From assembly GCA_045655645.1 (NCBI GenBank), contig JAZOPS010000051.1, forward strand, positions 1 through 64,000: a DNA stretch of 64,000 nucleotides, in the 5' to 3' direction. Source of the DNA: Fimenecus sp045655645 (GTDB lineage Bacteria; Bacillota; Clostridia; Oscillospirales; Acutalibacteraceae). Below the pieces are notes generated by a model, which was not told where the DNA came from, did no database searches, and saw nothing but the letters and a program-made list of their open reading frames with translations. Both the position numbers and the translations under genes were made by a program. This document shows, one piece after another, positions 49,591-58,800 of this stretch. The stretch's first letter is position 1. The number at the start of each line of letters is the position of its first letter.

Positions 49591-50277
49591 TTAAGTTCTG
49601 AAATAACTGAGCTTTTTCTCAATTTTGCCTAAAACGATTGTTAAAATTCCACTGAATACAAGATAATACAAGCCTGTAAAGAATAATGGCCAAATCTCAC
49701 CTGCAATACCCTGTGAACCTTTCATAAATGCTTGACCTGCCCAGATAATTTCTTGCAAAGCAATAATTCTTGCAAGTGATGTATCCTTAACAAGCGTGAT
49801 AATTTCGTTTGACATTGGTGGCAACACATTTTTTACCATTTGCAAAAGTGTAATTTTAAAGAATATCTGTGATTTAGTCAGTCCAAGCACCTGACCAGCC
49901 TCTTGCTGACCATAAGGCACAGCCTGAATACCACCTCTGTATATTTCAGAGAAATAACATGCGTAGTTTATAATGAACGCTGTAATTGATGCTATGAAGC
50001 GGCCTTCTTCACCACTACCCCAGATATTATTGTGAAAAACAAGACCCGGTAAATAGTAAATAACTAAAAGTTGAAGCATCAAAGGAGTGCCTCTGATAAC
50101 CCAAACCAATGTTTTAACAAGAGCACTTAATGGCTTGAATTTTGACATTGAGCCAAAAGCAATAACAAGGCCAAGTGGCAATGCTCCAACCAAAGTAATT
50201 ATAAACAATTTTAAGGTTTGAATAAATCCAACATTCAATGCATCAAATACTATTGGAAATTGTTCGATAAATGACAA
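49591..50277 (-). CDS. polar amino-acid ABC importer permease (HisM/GlnP type)
   Basis: 228 residues with about five membrane helices and the family coupling loop EIYRGGIQAVPYGQQEAGQVLGL. RGTPLMLQLLVIYY near residue 60 is also diagnostic. A single permease gene implies a homodimeric channel. Confidence 0.94.
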   Translation of the reverse strand: MSFIEQFPIVFDALNVGFIQTLKLFIITLVGALPLGLVIAFGSMSKFKPLSALVKTLVWVIRGTPLMLQLLVIYYLPGLVFHNNIWGSGEEGRFIASITAFIINYACYFSEIYRGGIQAVPYGQQEAGQVLGLTKSQIFFKITLLQMVKNVLPPMSNEIITLVKDTSLARIIALQEIIWAGQAFMKGSQGIAGEIWPLFFTGLYYLVFSGILTIVLGKIEKKLSYFRT

Positions 50278-50308
50278 TTATAACACCCTATCTAATTTAT
50301 TACGCCAA

Positions 50309-50338
50309 AAGAAGAGAGTGCCACAACACTCTCTTCTT
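50309..50338 (-). terminator. intercistronic hairpin after the amino-acid binding-protein gene
   Basis: A perfect 12-bp stem AAGAAGAGAGTG/CACTCTCTTCTT with a 6-nt loop. On the minus strand TTTT follows and then GGCG, so it probably terminates only part of the transcripts. Confidence 0.75.
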
Positions 50339-50359
50339 CATTATTAAAACTTTTAAAAA

Positions 50360-51148
50360 TTACTTAATAAGAGCTTCCTGAACACCATAAGTTTCAGCAA
50401 CTTTCTGTGCATTACCATTTGCTACTTCAGCAGCAAAGAATGTATTGAATTCAGCAACAAGGTCAGAACCTTTACGGAAACCTACGCCGTATTCTTCACT
50501 ATTAAGACCTGCTGTATATGTAAGATTTGCGTAACCTGTGCCTTCACCAATCATAGCACCAGCCATAAGTGAGTCAATTATAGCAGCATCACATGTACCT
50601 GCAGCAACTTCTGAAAGGGCAGTAGCTTGGTCAACAACTTCAGTATACTGGAAGTTGTTTGCAACAGCCTGGTCTTTACCTGCTGAACCTGCTTCAACTG
50701 CGAATTTAAGGTCCTTACAATCAGCTGCTGTCTTGTATTGGTCTGCCTTATCAGCAGGAACAACGATTACCTGAGCGTTATTGCAATATGGGTTTGAACA
50801 ATCCATACCTGCTTTAACTTCATCAGTAAGAGTCATACCATTCCATACGCAGTCAATGTTTTTGCCGTCAAGTTCCATAATCTTGTTATCCCAGTTGATT
50901 TCAACAAATTCAACTTCAACACCAAGATATTTAGCAAATGCTTTTGCCATGTCAGCATCAAAACCAATCCAGTTACCATCTTTATCTTGATAGTCCATTG
51001 GTGCGAAATCAGTAATACCAACAACGAGCTTGCCGTTTGCCTTAACGTATTCCATATCAGTTGCTTCTTTATCTCCGCCACAACCTGCGAAGCAAAGAGC
51101 CATCATAAGCACTGCTATAATAACAGCAAGAATTTTTTTCATTTTCAT
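50360..51148 (-). CDS. polar amino-acid-binding lipoprotein
   Basis: 262-residue family 3 solute-binding protein. The lipobox LCFAGC gives a lipidated Cys near residue 22. Ligand-site motifs are ITDFAPMDYQDKDGNWIGFDADM, NGMTLTDEVKAGMD and AIIDSLMAG. The ligand could be glutamine, cystine or another polar amino acid; the sequence alone does not decide. Its promoter overlaps the end of the upstream membrane-protein gene. Confidence 0.93.
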   Translation of the reverse strand: MKMKKILAVIIAVLMMALCFAGCGGDKEATDMEYVKANGKLVVGITDFAPMDYQDKDGNWIGFDADMAKAFAKYLGVEVEFVEINWDNKIMELDGKNIDCVWNGMTLTDEVKAGMDCSNPYCNNAQVIVVPADKADQYKTAADCKDLKFAVEAGSAGKDQAVANNFQYTEVVDQATALSEVAAGTCDAAIIDSLMAGAMIGEGTGYANLTYTAGLNSEEYGVGFRKGSDLVAEFNTFFAAEVANGNAQKVAETYGVQEALIK

Positions 51149-51188
51149 AATTTGTTACCCCTTTTTAATATGTTAAAGTGTTAATACG

Positions 51189-51222
51189 GTAGTATAATAC
51201 TACATTAAAAAGCATTTGTCAA
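51189..51222 (-). promoter_or_regulatory. promoter of the amino-acid ABC operon with palindromic operator over the -10
   Basis: Minus strand: -35 TTGACA (51217-51222), 17-bp spacer, -10 TATTAT (51194-51199). The perfect palindrome GTAGTATAATACTAC (51189-51203) covers the -10 completely, a classic repressor position. Confidence 0.7.
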
Positions 51223-51752
51223 CTAAAATCTATTTCATCTATCAATCTTTTCAATAAAAATTCCGCCTTTTGACATTCTTCTTGAGATTCTTTTGATTTT
51301 TTAAACACAAGAACAATTGACGCAGTTACGATTACTCCTAAAACTACCGCCGACATTTTATTCATAGCACCCAGACTTTGTGCATAGAAAAGATAACCCA
51401 GAACTGCACAAACTGCAAAAATATAAACCAATCTAATTAACGGGTCATATAGTCTATCATAAACCATCGTATATTCAATATATGCACCCTTTTCATCTTC
51501 ACCTACATCTAAAAGATAATGATATCTATCAAAAGTCATTGGTTGAAGTTGTTTATTTCGAGTATAAACATATTTAACTTTATACATCTTATCAAGTTTA
51601 TAGAATTTACCAAAAATTCCCGTCATATCATCTTCAGCAGTTGGGGTTCTAAATGTCATATTGAGTTTTTCGCGAATTTTAAGTGTTGTTGCGTCAAGAT
51701 AAATCTTTTTTGTTTCACTTAATTGTTTGTAATGTAATTTATTGATTTCCAT
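51219..51752 (-). CDS. membrane protein of unknown function
   Basis: 177 residues. A soluble N-terminal part (about 1-105, with TFRTPTAEDDMTGIFGKFYKLDKMY and YHYLLDVGEDEKGAYIEYT) precedes two membrane helices (about 108-126 and 130-150) and a charged helical tail. Not recognised. AAGGTGA lies 5 nt before the ATG. The promoter of the amino-acid importer overlaps its last codons. Confidence 0.65.
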   Translation of the reverse strand: MEINKLHYKQLSETKKIYLDATTLKIREKLNMTFRTPTAEDDMTGIFGKFYKLDKMYKVKYVYTRNKQLQPMTFDRYHYLLDVGEDEKGAYIEYTMVYDRLYDPLIRLVYIFAVCAVLGYLFYAQSLGAMNKMSAVVLGVIVTASIVLVFKKSKESQEECQKAEFLLKRLIDEIDFS

Positions 51753-51855
51753 TTATATCACCTTATATAATTCTATATCAAAATAATATAAGTTTCAAGT
51801 TGAAATGAAAATTAAGATGTGGTATATTTAATTGAAATCAATTTGAGGTGCTAAA

Positions 51856-52818
51856 ATGAAGAGTTTTACAATCAATAAAAACGACGCCAACCAGCGTCTT
51901 GACAAGTTTATTACAAAGAGTGTCCCATTACTTCCTAAAACACTTATGTATAAATACATAAGAATAAAAAGAATTAAGGTAAACGGAAAACGTGCTGAGA
52001 TTTCAACCAGACTTAATCTCGGTGATGTTGTTGACATGTATATTAATGATGAATTCTTTGAGAAAGCACCTGAAAAGTATGATTTTCTTAAGGCATCTAA
52101 AAATCTCAATATTATTTATGAAGATGAAAATATTATTCTTTGTGATAAAAAAGTTGGTGTACTCTCCCACCCTGATGACAATGAATATATTGATACATTG
52201 ATTGGCAGAATCAAGCGCTATTTATATGAAAAAGGTGAATACAAACCTGACGATGAACACTCTTTTGTGCCGTCACTTGTAAACAGAATTGACCGTAACA
52301 CAGGTGGTATTGTTATCGCAGCAAAAAACGCTGAAACGCTTCGTATTCTTAACCAAAAAATGAAAGACCGTGAACTGCACAAGTTCTATCTTTGCATTGT
52401 TCATGGTGAAATAAAAGCAAAAAGTGGACTTTTAGAAGGTTATCTTGTTAAAGACGAAAGCAAAAACAAGGTTACCGTTTCTAAAAAGAAAATGGCTGAC
52501 TCAAAAGAAATCCGTACAAAGTATAATGTTATTGATACTGATGACGATTTAAGTCTTGTCGAAGTTGAACTTTTAACAGGTCGAACTCATCAAATCAGAG
52601 CACATTTTGCATCTATCGGACATCCGCTTTTAGGTGATGGTAAATATGGCACAAATGCACAAAATAAGAAATACGGCTATAAAAAGCAATTCTTATATTC
52701 ATATAAACTTGTATTTGATTTCACAACGGATGCAGGAATACTTGAATACTTGAATCATAAAGAGTTTGAAGTAAATGATGTGTGGTTTAAGAATGAGTTT
52801 TATAATAAGGGATTATAA
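51856..52818 (+). CDS. RluA family pseudouridine synthase
   Basis: 320 residues. An N-terminal S4 RNA-binding domain (about 1-70) is followed by the catalytic domain with the aspartate in NRIDRNTGGIVIAAKN and GRTHQIRAHFASIGHPLLGD. It isomerises uridines in 23S rRNA or tRNA; the site is not predictable. GAGGTG precedes the ATG. It forms an operon with the kinase-like gene 2 bp downstream. Confidence 0.93.
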   Translation: MKSFTINKNDANQRLDKFITKSVPLLPKTLMYKYIRIKRIKVNGKRAEISTRLNLGDVVDMYINDEFFEKAPEKYDFLKASKNLNIIYEDENIILCDKKVGVLSHPDDNEYIDTLIGRIKRYLYEKGEYKPDDEHSFVPSLVNRIDRNTGGIVIAAKNAETLRILNQKMKDRELHKFYLCIVHGEIKAKSGLLEGYLVKDESKNKVTVSKKKMADSKEIRTKYNVIDTDDDLSLVEVELLTGRTHQIRAHFASIGHPLLGDGKYGTNAQNKKYGYKKQFLYSYKLVFDFTTDAGILEYLNHKEFEVNDVWFKNEFYNKGL

Positions 52819-52820
52819 TT

Positions 52821-53741
52821 ATGGAAATTGCTGACAGAATTAAGCTCATTGTTGAAAATCAATTAAATACATCTGTTAAAACTGTTTCCAGACTTGGTAA
52901 CGGTGCAACTGCTACTGCTTATTCTGTTGAAATTACTGATAAACCATATAAAATTGTTGTAAAAACAGGTAAATACACAGATTTACTTTTTGAAGAAAAG
53001 AAAATGCTTGATTTTCTCGGCGGAAAAGTCGATTTTAAAATTCCACACACATATTTCTATGTAAATGAAAATGAAACAGGTTTTCTTGGAATGGAGTTTG
53101 TTGACGGTATTTGTGGAAATGACAAAAAGATACGCCATATTAAGAATAAAAAGCACCTAGCAAACAATATTATTGATTGCTTTGAAAATATGCAGAGTGT
53201 TCAAAATGATTACTTTGGTTTTTATGAAAATGCAATTTATGACAGTTGGCAAGATTTTTATTTTGATTTTTTCAAATCTACTTATTCTTTTGCATTAGAA
53301 AAATATAATAATGGTGAAATAAAAAAGATTGTGATTGATGCGTTAAAACTTATTGAAATTAACTTTGATAAGATTTTTAGTGAAGTGAGCAAAACCGCAT
53401 GTATTTCTCATGGTGATTTTTGGGTGAACAATATGATTGTTGACACTAAAAAATGTGAAATTGCAGGAATATTTGACCCAAATAATGTTGCATGGGTTGA
53501 ACCTGAATATGAAATTTTTGCCATTACTGTTGGTTATGGAAAAAACCTTAAACTTTATAAAACATACAAAAAGAGAAAACAAACAAGTAAATATTGTGAT
53601 TTAAAAATCGAGTTGTACGCACTTATCAATGAACTTGACTGGTATAAAAAACTTGGATTTTGCCCGATGGATTATTTATATTACAGGTCAAAACGACTGA
53701 TTAAACAAATTAATAAAAACAAATTAAAAAGGACGGTTTAA
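52821..53741 (+). CDS. aminoglycoside/fructosamine/choline kinase-like phosphotransferase
   Basis: 306 residues with a protein-kinase-like fold. N-lobe segment TATAYSVEITDKPYKIVVKTG carries the ATP lysine. The Brenner motif is SHGDFWVNNMIV and the metal aspartate is in GIFDPNNVAWVEPEYEI. HGDFW resembles the HGDLW of ketosamine-3-kinases, but choline or homoserine kinase-like roles cannot be excluded. It would phosphorylate a small hydroxyl-bearing metabolite. AAGGGA precedes the ATG. Confidence 0.8.
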   Translation: MEIADRIKLIVENQLNTSVKTVSRLGNGATATAYSVEITDKPYKIVVKTGKYTDLLFEEKKMLDFLGGKVDFKIPHTYFYVNENETGFLGMEFVDGICGNDKKIRHIKNKKHLANNIIDCFENMQSVQNDYFGFYENAIYDSWQDFYFDFFKSTYSFALEKYNNGEIKKIVIDALKLIEINFDKIFSEVSKTACISHGDFWVNNMIVDTKKCEIAGIFDPNNVAWVEPEYEIFAITVGYGKNLKLYKTYKKRKQTSKYCDLKIELYALINELDWYKKLGFCPMDYLYYRSKRLIKQINKNKLKRTV

Positions 53742-53752
53742 ACCGTCCTTTT
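53727..53752. terminator. bidirectional terminator overlapping the kinase gene stop
   Basis: A fully symmetric stem AAAAGGACGGTTT/AAACCGTCCTTTT. The stop codon of the kinase gene lies at its centre. Confidence 0.8.
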
Positions 53753-53759
53753 GTTTATA

Positions 53760-54551
53760 TTAGCCTACGAGCCATTTATATTTTTCTACACTATAAAGTG
53801 GAATGAGTGGTAAAAGAATTGGCACTCTTTTCACATAAGCCTGATATTCAGGGTCATTGCCATAGTTCTTATTTTGACGAATTTCAAGTCTTCTTGCTCC
53901 ACCAAACATTATGTAAACAATTGCAACATAACCTGCGATTGCACAGAGCCATTGTGCCCAATGATTAAGGGCGGTAACACCCGAAACAAAAACACCAGTC
54001 CAGATAAGCACTTCGCCTAAATAGTTTGGACAACGAACAATTTTGAATAATCCAACATCACAAAATCTCTTTGGATTTTTTTGCTTGAACTTGTTCTTTG
54101 TAAAGTCAGACGCAGACTCAAGAATAATACCAAGAGCCATAATAACTGTTCCCACAATTGCTGCTGCATCAGTTTTTACGCCATTTTGCAAACGGAACAA
54201 AATTGGACAAGTCTGGCAAACATAAAGAATTGCGCATGAAATCCAAATAAAGAATTTTGCAATGAATTTCATATCAGAGCCATCTTTGATTTCTGTCTTC
54301 ATTGTATTTTGATATGATTTACTCTTTAATTCACGTCTAAGCAAATATAAGCCCAAACGCAAACCATAAACAATGCAAAGAAGTGAGAGTATGATTGTTA
54401 CAACCTCTAATGATTTAAAGAACATTATAAGCATTGCAACGCCAATACCTGCAACTGCAAAACCATAGCCTATTGAAATAAACCATACAAATTTTTTGTA
54501 ACCTACTGCACACATTACGAGTGCTACTACAAATGCGATTAAAAAATACAT
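53760..54551 (-). CDS. DUF1295 / steroid 5-alpha-reductase-like membrane protein
   Basis: 263 residues with about seven hydrophobic segments. The C-terminal third carries the hallmark of the isoprenylcysteine methyltransferase/5-alpha-reductase superfamily: VGLFKIVRCPNYLGEVLIWTGVF and the late NDPEYQAYVKRVP. Bacterial members are uncharacterised lipid-modifying or reductase candidates. It follows ligA by 20 bp with GGAG before its ATG, so it is probably cotranscribed without a functional link. Confidence 0.85.
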   Translation of the reverse strand: MYFLIAFVVALVMCAVGYKKFVWFISIGYGFAVAGIGVAMLIMFFKSLEVVTIILSLLCIVYGLRLGLYLLRRELKSKSYQNTMKTEIKDGSDMKFIAKFFIWISCAILYVCQTCPILFRLQNGVKTDAAAIVGTVIMALGIILESASDFTKNKFKQKNPKRFCDVGLFKIVRCPNYLGEVLIWTGVFVSGVTALNHWAQWLCAIAGYVAIVYIMFGGARRLEIRQNKNYGNDPEYQAYVKRVPILLPLIPLYSVEKYKWLVG

Positions 54552-54570
54552 ATTCTTCTCCTACCTTTTC

Positions 54571-56553
54571 TTATTTTATCATTTCAGCGAATTGTTCTTC
54601 GCTAATAATTGTTACACCTAAATCAGTTGCTTTTTGAAGTTTTGAGCCTGCCGCTTCACCTGCTAAAACATAGGTTGTTTTCTTTGAAACAGAGGAAGAT
54701 GCTTTTCCACCATAGGACTCAATAATTTCTTGTGCTTCTTTTCTGCCATAAGTTGAAAGTGTACCTGTAAGCACAAAGGTCATACCCTCAAAACGATTAT
54801 CTTTGATTTCACGCTGACTTTCCATATTAAGTCCAAATGATTTTAATTCTTCAACCATTTGTTGTGTCTGTGAAAGTGAGAAAAACTCGACTACTGAATC
54901 AGCCATAATTTCGCCAAAGCCTTCGATATTTAAGATTTCTTCTTTAGTTGCTGAAATTATGTTATTAAGGGTTAAGAAGTGGTTAGAGAGCAATTTTGAC
55001 GCCTTTTGACCTATATGACGGATGCCAAATGCAAAAAGCAGTTTTGAAAGGTCATTTTCTTTTGACTTTTCAATGGCTTTTCGCATATTTTCGGCAGATT
55101 TTCTACCCATGCCATCAAGTTCTGCAATTTTATCATAATCTATGCGATAAATGTCTGCAATCTTACTTATTAATCCCTTATTTAAAAGAGTTTCAAGTAC
55201 TGCATCGCCAAGTCCCTCAATATCCATAGCGTCACGAGAACAGAAATGAATAAGAACTCGTAAAAGTTGTGCAGGGCAATCAGGATTATCGCAACGGATT
55301 GCTGCTTCACCATCTTCACGATGTACAGGCGAATTGCAAGACGGGCAGAATTTTGGCATTTCATAAGCCTTTGTATTTTCTTCGTGTTTCACAACCGAAA
55401 GCACTTCTGGAATAATGTCGCCTGCTTTACGGATTATAACTGTATCCCCTATTCTAATACCTTTGTCATTGATAAAGTCTTGATTATGCAAAGTTGCACG
55501 GCTAACAGTTGAACCTGCAACTAAAACAGGCTCGAAAACTGCAGTTGGTGTTAACACACCTGTACGACCAACATTGATTTCAATATCAATAAGTTTGGTT
55601 TCTTTTTCTTCAGGTGGATATTTATAAGCCAATGCCCATTTAGGGAATTTCGCAGTACTACCAATAGTTTCTCTCATTGAAAAATCATCAGTTTTAACAA
55701 CCGCTCCATCAATATCAAATGGTAAAGTATAACGAATTTCACCAATTCGTTCAATTTCTTTTAATGTATCATTAATATTATTAAACTTATTGAAAAACGG
55801 AATTGTTTTAAAACCTAACTCTTTCAAGAACTCAAGAGATTGATAATGCCCTGTTATTTCAACACCTTCAACCTGTTGAATATTGAAAACATAGATATCA
55901 AGGTTGCGTTCAGCTGTTATTTTAGGATTTTTTTGTCTTATGCTACCCGCTGCCGCATTTCTTGGGTTTTTGAACGGTTTTTCACCATTAAGTTCTTGCT
56001 TTTCAACAATCTTCAAAAACACTTCGCGAGGCATATACACTTCGCCACGAACTTCAATAAAAGGGATGTCTTTTTTAAGTCTTAAAGGTATTGATTTAAC
56101 TGTTCGAAGATTTGCAGTTATATCTTCACCCTGAACACCGTCACCACGCGTTGAGCCACGAGTAAACACACCGTTTACATATTCAAGGGAAACAGAAAGT
56201 CCATCAATTTTAGGCTCAACCACATATTCCGCATTACTGAATACATCTTTGACTCTTTTATCAAAATCACGGACTTCCGTATGAGAAAAAGCATCTTGCA
56301 AACTTTCCATTTTAACAGTATGAACAACTGTTTCAAACAAGCCGTCTGCTTGACCACCTACTCTATGTGTTGGTGAATCAGCAGTTAAAAGTTCGGGATA
56401 TTCCTTTTCAATTGAGTCCAACTCACGCATAAGCATATCATACTCGTAGTCTTCTATATCATTTTCATTTTCAACATAATAGCGATAGATATGATGATTA
56501 AGTTCTTTGCGAAGTTCTTCTGCTCTTAACTTTTTCTGTTCAAAATCGTTCAT
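54571..56553 (-). CDS. ligA: NAD-dependent DNA ligase
   Basis: 660 residues, full length. Domain order: Ia domain (YYVENENDIEDYEYD), adenylation domain with the nucleotidyl lysine in EPKIDGLSV (about residue 115) and EVRGEVYMPREVF, OB fold, four-cysteine zinc finger (CPSCNSPVH and CDNPDCPAQ), helix-hairpin-helix repeats and a C-terminal BRCT domain (FEGMTFVLTGTLS). It seals nicks in replication and repair. AAGGTGA precedes the ATG. Confidence 0.98.
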   Translation of the reverse strand: MNDFEQKKLRAEELRKELNHHIYRYYVENENDIEDYEYDMLMRELDSIEKEYPELLTADSPTHRVGGQADGLFETVVHTVKMESLQDAFSHTEVRDFDKRVKDVFSNAEYVVEPKIDGLSVSLEYVNGVFTRGSTRGDGVQGEDITANLRTVKSIPLRLKKDIPFIEVRGEVYMPREVFLKIVEKQELNGEKPFKNPRNAAAGSIRQKNPKITAERNLDIYVFNIQQVEGVEITGHYQSLEFLKELGFKTIPFFNKFNNINDTLKEIERIGEIRYTLPFDIDGAVVKTDDFSMRETIGSTAKFPKWALAYKYPPEEKETKLIDIEINVGRTGVLTPTAVFEPVLVAGSTVSRATLHNQDFINDKGIRIGDTVIIRKAGDIIPEVLSVVKHEENTKAYEMPKFCPSCNSPVHREDGEAAIRCDNPDCPAQLLRVLIHFCSRDAMDIEGLGDAVLETLLNKGLISKIADIYRIDYDKIAELDGMGRKSAENMRKAIEKSKENDLSKLLFAFGIRHIGQKASKLLSNHFLTLNNIISATKEEILNIEGFGEIMADSVVEFFSLSQTQQMVEELKSFGLNMESQREIKDNRFEGMTFVLTGTLSTYGRKEAQEIIESYGGKASSSVSKKTTYVLAGEAAGSKLQKATDLGVTIISEEQFAEMIK

Positions 56554-56629
56554 TTATTTCACCTTTTATTAAATCACTTTTTATAATTATTCTCTTGTTT
56601 TTGGGGATAATGTATAAAGGTGATTTTTT

Positions 56630-57025
56630 TTGAGAAATTCGATTGTTTATTTAATAATATTTTTAGTGGGTGGAATCGGTTATGGTGCTATTGAAATATG
56701 CTTTAGAGGTTACACCCACTGGTCAATGTTACTTACAGGCGGCTCGGCTTTTCTGTCACTTTATTTAATACACAACACATTTCCAGACACTTCAATTTTT
56801 ATTAAAGCCTTGTTGGGGATGGTCGTAATTACTCTGCTTGAATTATCTGTTGGCATAATTGTCAACAGAGTTTTCTCGCTTGGTGTATGGGATTATAGTA
56901 ATCTGCCATACAACTTATTAGGACAAATTTCCTTGCCATTCTCTGCTTGTTGGTATGTTTTGTCGATTATCGCTTTTTATCTATTAGATAATATTAAGCC
57001 TCTTGCTGATTTACAGAAACTCTGA
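56630..57025 (+). CDS. CmpB-like (putative ABC-transporter type IV) membrane protein
   Basis: 131 residues with four hydrophobic segments. The motifs YGAIEICFRGYTHWSM, LLELSVGIIVN and LGVWDYSNLPYNLLGQISLPFS (spread over residues 15-112) are characteristic of the small CmpB family. The start is TTG 56630, with AAAGGTGA 6-7 nt upstream. Its last 32 bp overlap the convergent alpha-galactosidase gene. The function of the family is not established. Confidence 0.8.
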   Translation: MRNSIVYLIIFLVGGIGYGAIEICFRGYTHWSMLLTGGSAFLSLYLIHNTFPDTSIFIKALLGMVVITLLELSVGIIVNRVFSLGVWDYSNLPYNLLGQISLPFSACWYVLSIIAFYLLDNIKPLADLQKL

Positions 57026-58721
57026 AAACTTTTACGCCGTGTGGCACAACTGTGGTATTGAGTTTATCAGTAATAATTTCTTCTGTTTTATCCCAAAGTT
57101 CAACACATTTATATGATGAAGCTTTTGGCAATGTTACATTAACAACATTGTGAACATCTGCCATATTGCAAGTCATATATGCATTAGATTTGCCTTTATT
57201 AAAGAAACAAACTGCAACTTCATTATCTGCAAGAGGTTTAACAAGAATATCTTGGAAAAGGTTTGTTTTAATTCTCTTGCATTGAATTCCAAGTTTATCT
57301 TGGTCGATAGCAATAACATCTTTATTTGTGAGAATTTGAAGCACCTTATTATCTTTATCAACTGTTCCATCTTCTTTGATAAAATCTCTCACATCATTAC
57401 CAAGAATAAGCGGTGCAGCCATCATTGACCAAAGAGTAAAGTGAGATTTGTTCTCATCAAGGGTAAGATTACCATTGCCTACTTCAAGCATATCAGGGTC
57501 ATTGAAAGCACCAGGTCTTGCATATTTGTCAAGACGTACATTTACTTCGTATATTCCAACAACTGATGCCCAGTTAGGTTGAATATCAGGAGTCGTTCGC
57601 CAGATGTTACCTGCTTTGCCGCCCCATTTCCAAGGTTGATTCCAACCCCATTCACAAATTGAATAGAGAATTTTCTTCTCTTCACAATTATTCTCTTCTG
57701 CATATTTCTTTGTTGCGCGTGCAAGTTCTTGACCCATTTTTTCATATTGTCTTGCAGCACTATCCATTGGAGATGCAACAGGGTTAGTAATAGAAATTGT
57801 ATTAACACCTGCTTTAAGATTAATCATAATCTGACGGCGGCCTTCACGAGAAAAGGCTTTTTGCTCTGCAATTAAGAAATCATATTCGTCTTTGCCATTA
57901 ACTGTTACAACACAGAACTGACCTTTACAGGTGTTTTTACGCATAACGAGAGTTAATACATATTCCCCATCTTCTGATACTTCTACATTATTAAATTCGA
58001 TTGTACCAAGTCCACTGCAAAGACCTTTAACATAGCTTTTTCCGTCTTCTTCATTGATAACTTTTGCATCACCTTTTAAAACTGCGTCTTTTGCAGGAAA
58101 TTCAAGTTCAGTTTCAAGCGAACTGCCACCAATTGTAACGCTATCAATATAAGGTGCATCTGTTGGAATTAAAACATGATGACAATAGTCATATTTGAAA
58201 TATTCAATTCCCCATTCTGCAAAAGTTTCTGCGTCAATTCGCTCGTTATAAAGAGATGCAGGTAAATCTTCACAAGTAAGTGTTCCGTTTGAAGAATAAA
58301 TGCCAAGTTTTAAACCAAGTTTATTAACTTCTTGGGCAAGCCATTTAATGCCATGTGGGAAAGTGGTTAAGTCACCTTGCATTCTTCCATTTTCATCGCG
58401 CATTGAAGATTGCCAACAATCATCAATATTGACATAGATGTATCCAGCATCTGCTAATCCACTATCCTTCATAGCTTTTGCCATTGTAAGAAATACATTT
58501 TCGTCAATTCGATGTCTGAACAAATTCCAGCTTGACCAACCCATTGGAGGTGTTAAGCCAGCCCCGTTGTTATACATTTCATCTTTTGTATAGTGAATCT
58601 TTGTTTTTGCAAGTGCTTTTTTTATTTCACACTTTGGGCAAATGTCTTTTTTCTTCAAATACAAAACACCACTACCAATAGCAGCAGTAATGCCTGATGC
58701 AATTGCAAGTCCCTTTTTCAT
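56994..58721 (-). CDS. GH27 alpha-galactosidase with N-terminal anchor and inserted CBM-like domain
   Basis: 575 residues. An N-terminal membrane helix (about 4-22) is followed by KKKDICPKCEIKK. The GH27 barrel starts at TPPMGWSSWN (about 57-66). The nucleophile Asp178 is in YFKYDYC and the acid/base aspartate is in FNDPDML (408/410). Between residues about 195 and 315 a beta-rich segment interrupts the barrel (ELEFPAKDAVLKGDAKV, GLCSGLGTIEFNNVEV, LKAGVNTISI), looking like a family 35/6 carbohydrate-binding module. It removes terminal alpha-galactose from glycans or glycolipids. ATG 58721 has GAGGTG 6 nt upstream. Confidence 0.88.
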   Translation of the reverse strand: MKKGLAIASGITAAIGSGVLYLKKKDICPKCEIKKALAKTKIHYTKDEMYNNGAGLTPPMGWSSWNLFRHRIDENVFLTMAKAMKDSGLADAGYIYVNIDDCWQSSMRDENGRMQGDLTTFPHGIKWLAQEVNKLGLKLGIYSSNGTLTCEDLPASLYNERIDAETFAEWGIEYFKYDYCHHVLIPTDAPYIDSVTIGGSSLETELEFPAKDAVLKGDAKVINEEDGKSYVKGLCSGLGTIEFNNVEVSEDGEYVLTLVMRKNTCKGQFCVVTVNGKDEYDFLIAEQKAFSREGRRQIMINLKAGVNTISITNPVASPMDSAARQYEKMGQELARATKKYAEENNCEEKKILYSICEWGWNQPWKWGGKAGNIWRTTPDIQPNWASVVGIYEVNVRLDKYARPGAFNDPDMLEVGNGNLTLDENKSHFTLWSMMAAPLILGNDVRDFIKEDGTVDKDNKVLQILTNKDVIAIDQDKLGIQCKRIKTNLFQDILVKPLADNEVAVCFFNKGKSNAYMTCNMADVHNVVNVTLPKASSYKCVELWDKTEEIITDKLNTTVVPHGVKVFRVSVNQQEA

Positions 58722-58733
58722 AAGTAACACCTC

Positions 58734-58773
58734 ATAAAAAACAGGTCAGATATCTTTAAAACATCTGACCTGT
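58734..58773 (-). terminator. terminator of the cmk-plsC-ispH/rpsA transcript
   Basis: Minus strand ACAGGTCAGAT/ATCTGACCTGT followed by TTTTTTAT. Only about 13 bp separate its end from the GH27 start codon. Confidence 0.85.
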
Positions 58774-58800
58774 AATATTTACGGCCTTATGCCGATTTAA

